Assembly: GCF_014648895.1 (NCBI RefSeq)
Contig: NZ_BMRZ01000008.1
Span: 248,001-312,000, forward strand
Length of the DNA: 64,000 nt
Source: Streptomyces tanashiensis
GTDB taxonomy: Bacteria; Actinomycetota; Actinomycetes; Streptomycetales; Streptomycetaceae
Direction of reading: 5' to 3'
The position numbers and the translations under genes are program-made. The notes under the pieces are model-generated. The model saw only the letters and a program-made list of their open reading frames with translations. It had not been told where the DNA came from and searched no databases. This document shows positions 60,976-64,000 of this stretch, piece after piece (the first letter of the stretch is position 1; each line of letters opens with the position of its first letter).

Positions 60976-61998
60976 TTGTCCCAGCAGATCCACGTCGCCC
61001 CCGTGGCCTGGCTGTCGGCCGAACAGACCGCCGCCTGGCACGCCGTGGTCAGCGCCGCCGGCCGGCACGACCTTCCGGACCGGCCGACGCCCAGCCCCAA
61101 GCAGGTGCACGCCCAGCTCACCACGGCGGGCCTGGACAGCCACAGACTCTTCTGGCTGGCCACCGGACCCGACAGCACGGTCGTCGGTGTGGCGGGGCTG
61201 CGCCTCTTCACCTCACCCGGCCAGGACCACCTGGCCGAGCTGGAACTGCACGTCCACCCGGACGCCCGGCGCCGCGGCGTGGGCACCCAGCTGCTGTCCA
61301 CGGCCGCCTTCGCCGCCCAGGTCGAACGGCGCCGCAGCATGCTGACCGTGACCACCGACGGCACCGCGGGCGACGCCTTCTGCACCGCGCGCTCCTTCCG
61401 CCGTGTCATGACGCTCCATCAACTCCTGCTGCCCGTCGCGGAGGCCGACGACACCGCGGCCGACACCGAGCACCCCGGCTACGAACTGGCCGGCTGGACC
61501 GGCACGGTCCCCGACCACCTCGCCGCCACCTTCGCCGCGGCGAAGAACGCGATGAACGACATGCCGACCGGGGACATGGACTACGGCCGCGTGAGCTGGG
61601 ACGCCGACCGGGTCCGCAAGATGGCCCAGGTCCTCGCGGACCGGGGAGACACCCTGCTCACCCTCGCCGCCCTCAAGGGCGACACCATGGGCGGCTACAC
61701 CGAGATCGTCATCCGCGCCGGGGAGACCCGCCGGGCTCTGCAGTACGACACCGCCGTGGTGCCCGCCCACCGCGGACACGGGCTCGGGCTGTGGCTGAAG
61801 GCCACCATGCTGCGCACCCTCAAGGACACCCACCCCGGCATCGTCGAGATCGAGACCGACAACGCCGACGACAACACCCACATGCTCGCCGTCAACCGGT
61901 GCCTCGGCTTCCGCCCCCAGCAGATCGTCCACGAGTACCAGCTCGACCTGCCGGCGCCTGACCACAGCACCCGAGGAGCATCCGTATGCGCAGACTGA
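60976..61998 (+). CDS. Tandem GNAT acetyltransferase
   Basis: The 340-aa protein starts at a TTG 8 bp after GAGGAG (60962-60967). It has two GNAT domains: about 5-155 (LELHVHPDARRRGVGTQLL, a complete RRGxG loop) and about 170-325 (YDTAVVPAHRGHGLGLWLKATML, RGHGLG loop, followed by IETDNADDNTHMLAVNRCLGF). This layout is common in streptomycete acetyltransferases acting on aminoglycosides or other amines. The substrate is unknown. A small ORF overlaps its 3' end by 13 bp. Confidence 0.92.
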   Translation: MSQQIHVAPVAWLSAEQTAAWHAVVSAAGRHDLPDRPTPSPKQVHAQLTTAGLDSHRLFWLATGPDSTVVGVAGLRLFTSPGQDHLAELELHVHPDARRRGVGTQLLSTAAFAAQVERRRSMLTVTTDGTAGDAFCTARSFRRVMTLHQLLLPVAEADDTAADTEHPGYELAGWTGTVPDHLAATFAAAKNAMNDMPTGDMDYGRVSWDADRVRKMAQVLADRGDTLLTLAALKGDTMGGYTEIVIRAGETRRALQYDTAVVPAHRGHGLGLWLKATMLRTLKDTHPGIVEIETDNADDNTHMLAVNRCLGFRPQQIVHEYQLDLPAPDHSTRGASVCAD

Positions 61999-62294
61999 CC
62001 TCCTACCTCGCCGCCACCCTCGACCGCTACCTCGCGGGCCCCGGCGACCCGCACGCCATCGTCCCCGTCGAGGGCGAGAAGGCCGTGGCGACCGTCGTCG
62101 GCTTCCCCGGGACGACATCGACGCCCGCACGCGGGCCGCTGAGCGTCGCCGGCCGTCCGGCGACACGCTTCGACACGCTGGTCACCAGGCGCGGGACGTA
62201 CCGGCCAGGGTTCGAACAGGCCCTACACGCATCTGCGGTAGTCACCGCCACCGCCTTCGCGAAGAAGCCGTCGTCAGCGGACGACCACCGATGA
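61986..62294 (+). CDS. Small protein coupled to the tandem GNAT
   Basis: The 102-aa protein starts MRRLTSYLAATLDRY. GAGGAG at 61973-61978 precedes the ATG by 7 bp, inside the GNAT gene, and the two overlap by 13 bp. I recognise no domain, and only the first 50 residues look folded. Residues 48-102 have low complexity, so this could be a remnant. Its stop precedes the VOC-cupin start by 54 bp. Confidence 0.5.
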   Translation: MRRLTSYLAATLDRYLAGPGDPHAIVPVEGEKAVATVVGFPGTTSTPARGPLSVAGRPATRFDTLVTRRGTYRPGFEQALHASAVVTATAFAKKPSSADDHR

Positions 62295-62348
62295 CGAACG
62301 CGTCGACGCCTACCCCGGCCCACCACACACACCGCCCGAGGAACCCTC

Positions 62349-63119
62349 ATGAACGTCTCCACCTCCACTCTCTCCCTGACCGTCGCCGACGTGGACGCCT
62401 CCCGCGCGTTCCTCTGCACCCATCTCGGCTATCAGGTCGCCATGGCCGACGACGGCTTCGCCTCCCTGACCCGCGAGGACGCCGCGGTCGACATCGTGCT
62501 GCTCCGCAAGGGCACCGAAGTCCTCCCCGCCGAGCAGCGGGACCGGGAGGCGACCGGCCTGATCCTCGCGCTCACGGTCACCGACCTCGCCGCCGAGGAG
62601 GCCAGGCTCCGTGCGGCGGGCGCGCCCATCACCATGCCGCTGCGCGAAGAGCCCTGGGGCGAGCGCCTGTTCCAGACGACCGACCCGAACGGAGTGGTCG
62701 TCCAGCTCGTCGAGTGGGCCGCGGCGGACGGGACCGAGGACCCCGCCGTACGGGTCATCACCCCCGCGGCCGAGCACGTGACCGTCTCCCCGAACGCCAC
62801 CATGACCGGACGGGCCGCCCCCAGCCGCGGCAGCGCCGAACTCAGCACGTGGACGGTCGCGATGGAGGCCGGGGCGACGGGTCCCGAGCACTCCGTCAGC
62901 CGTGAACAGGTCTGGACGGTCACCACGGGAACCCTGGAGGTGACCTGCGACGACCGCACCGAGAAGGTCTCGGCCGGGCAGACCCTGGTCCTGCCGGCGG
63001 ACCGGATCCGCCGGATCCACGCACCCGAGCGGGCCGAGGCCCACGTCGCGATGCGTGCCGACGGGGTCGCCTCCGTTCCCGGCGCCGAGGGCACGCGCGA
63101 ACTCCCTTGGGCCCGGTAG
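62349..63119 (+). CDS. VOC-family (glyoxalase fold) and cupin fusion protein
   Basis: The 256-aa protein has an N-terminal VOC domain (residues 1-120: LTVADVDASRAFLCTHLGYQVAM, then QTTDPNGVVVQLVEW) and a C-terminal cupin (about 150-245: LSTWTVAMEAGATGPEHSVSREQVWTVTTGTLEV, with GPEHS and HVAM as possible metal-ligand sites). GAGGAA lies 6 bp before the ATG. It is the last gene of the GNAT cassette. It may be a small-molecule dioxygenase or isomerase, or an antibiotic-binding protein; the substrate is unknown. Confidence 0.88.
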   Translation: MNVSTSTLSLTVADVDASRAFLCTHLGYQVAMADDGFASLTREDAAVDIVLLRKGTEVLPAEQRDREATGLILALTVTDLAAEEARLRAAGAPITMPLREEPWGERLFQTTDPNGVVVQLVEWAAADGTEDPAVRVITPAAEHVTVSPNATMTGRAAPSRGSAELSTWTVAMEAGATGPEHSVSREQVWTVTTGTLEVTCDDRTEKVSAGQTLVLPADRIRRIHAPERAEAHVAMRADGVASVPGAEGTRELPWAR

Positions 63120-63136
63120 TCGCGGGGCCCGGCGGC

Positions 63137-64000
63137 TCACCCCATCGGCCGCTCCGGCAGGCGGAAGCCGTTGAACAGGTCGTCCATGCCCCGCAGGGCC
63201 AGCCGGTCGGGGGTGGCACGCACCGCGAGGTCGCGGGCCGCCACGGCGAGCGGGTGCCGGAGGGCTCCCAGGCGGCCGACCCGGCGGGCGCGGACGCGCA
63301 CGGCGTCGGTACGGTCACGGCGGGCCGCGGTGTACGCGGCGAGGGCGGCCGGAATGCCGTCGGCGCCGCGATCGCCGTCCGCGCCGCCACGGCCACCGCC
63401 GTCGTCGTCGCCGTCATCCCCCTCAGCGCCGGCTCCGACGGGCAGGAGGTGGGCGAGGACGACGGCGTCCTCGATGGCCTGGCAGCCGCCCTGGCCGAGG
63501 TTCGGGGCCATGGCGTGGGCCGCGTCGCCGAGCCAGGCGATCCGGCCGTGGTGCAGGCGCGGCAGCGGAGCGGCCAGCTCGTGGAGGTCGTGCCGGAGGA
63601 CATCGGCGAGGGGCAGGCGGTCGACCCGGTCGAGCAGGGCGGGAATCGGGTCGTGCCACGACCCGAAGCGACGGCGGAGTTCGGCACGGGGGTCGTCCGA
63701 CCGGATGCCGGCGGGCACGACCGCGGTGGCGTAGAGATAGAACCGGCCGTCGGTCAGCGGCGTCACGCCGAACCGTTCGCCCCGCCCCCAGGTCTCGCTC
63801 ATGGCCTGGATCCCGAGATCAGGAGCTTCCACGAGGGCCCGCCAGGCGGTCTCGCCGAGGTAGCGCGGGACGGGGTGGTCGGGGAAGTGGGCACGGCGCG
63901 ACGGGCTGTGGATCCCGTCGGCCGCGACGACCACGTCGGCGGGAAGCTCCGGGCCGGCTTCCGTACGCACGACCGGCCGGCCCGCGACCTCGTCGACGGC
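63137..64000 (-). CDS. FAD-dependent monooxygenase (C-terminal part, cut by window edge)
   Basis: The 288 visible residues are the C-terminal part of a class-A flavin hydroxylase: VVVAADGIHSPSRRAHF (DG motif), and RIAWLGDAAHAMAPNLGQGGCQAIEDA (second FAD motif). The frame runs past the window edge, where the N-terminal dinucleotide fold would be. A low-complexity Asp/Gly stretch (GDDGDDDGGGRGGADGDRGADG) occupies about 190-210 of the visible part. The substrate is unknown. It is convergent with the VOC-cupin gene, 17 bp away. Confidence 0.9.
   Translation of the reverse strand, partial: AVDEVAGRPVVRTEAGPELPADVVVAADGIHSPSRRAHFPDHPVPRYLGETAWRALVEAPDLGIQAMSETWGRGERFGVTPLTDGRFYLYATAVVPAGIRSDDPRAELRRRFGSWHDPIPALLDRVDRLPLADVLRHDLHELAAPLPRLHHGRIAWLGDAAHAMAPNLGQGGCQAIEDAVVLAHLLPVGAGAEGDDGDDDGGGRGGADGDRGADGIPAALAAYTAARRDRTDAVRVRARRVGRLGALRHPLAVAARDLAVRATPDRLALRGMDDLFNGFRLPERPMG

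Noticed and set aside
55117..61143. A 2008-aa open frame on the minus strand opposite the macro-UDG-ART and LAL genes.
   Set aside because: Most of it is Arg/Gly/Gln-rich antisense; only the last 185 codons are PadR, which has its own start.
62291..62905. A 204-aa ORF overlapping the VOC-cupin gene in another frame.
   Set aside because: The overlapping frame starting at 62349 has a ribosome site and two clear domains; this one has Arg/Gly-rich shadow composition.

Overview
The window is chromosomal DNA from a high-GC actinomycete, almost certainly a Streptomyces. The genes have very strong G/C third-position bias, many GTG and TTG starts, Streptomyces-type families (an SCO0607-type lipoprotein, a PAP2/DMT pair, large LAL-type LuxR regulators, DUF3533, peptidase inhibitor I36) and Streptomyces-like spacer palindromes. 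I call 47 protein genes, two of them cut by the window edges, and one tRNA-Leu. I see no insertion sequence, integrase, prophage or CRISPR array.

Left part (1-12 kb). A cut DUF488 gene and a tetR gene with an exact palindromic operator face a PAP2 phosphatase/DMT transporter pair. Next come an SPFH protein coupled to an NAD-kinase-like protein, a GNAT enzyme, a secreted S8 protease with a P-domain, and a 986-aa LAL regulator.

Accessory core (12-22 kb). A Rox-type rifampicin monooxygenase carries a 21-bp rifampicin-associated element (RAE) in its promoter region. Beside it is a cluster of suicide-type enzymes: a caspase-like protease (minus strand), then on the plus strand a NUC1-type nuclease, a 1776-aa protein with two NTPase modules ending in a trypsin-like protease, and a second stand-alone trypsin-like protease. 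This looks like an NTPase-gated conflict or programmed-death system.

Metabolic middle (22-46 kb). It holds a maltokinase-cap-like protein, a serine hydrolase, a GreA-like factor, and an encapsulin operon (DyP peroxidase with a C-terminal cargo peptide, encapsulin, DUF1345 membrane protein). A molybdenum locus follows: two FdhF/YdeP-type oxidoreductases flank moaE, moeA and moaA, followed by fdhD and a LysR gene. Then come a ClpC-like ATPase, a DUF3533 membrane protein, a secreted I36 inhibitor and a lipoprotein.

Right part (45-64 kb). RecQ, an ABC exporter and tRNA-Leu(GAG) are followed by a polyprenyl synthetase/MpaB-type oxygenase operon, a secreted S1 protease, a small lipoprotein, and a PadR-acyl-CoA dehydrogenase pair with a perfect palindromic operator. 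Next is a 754-aa protein that appears to join a macrodomain, a uracil-DNA-glycosylase-like domain and an R-S-ExE ADP-ribosyltransferase. A second LAL regulator, a double-GNAT/small ORF/VOC-cupin cassette and a cut FAD monooxygenase close the window.

The two regions most worth study are the caspase/NUC1/NTPase/trypsin cluster (13.7-22.1 kb) and the macro-UDG-ART protein (55.8-58.1 kb).
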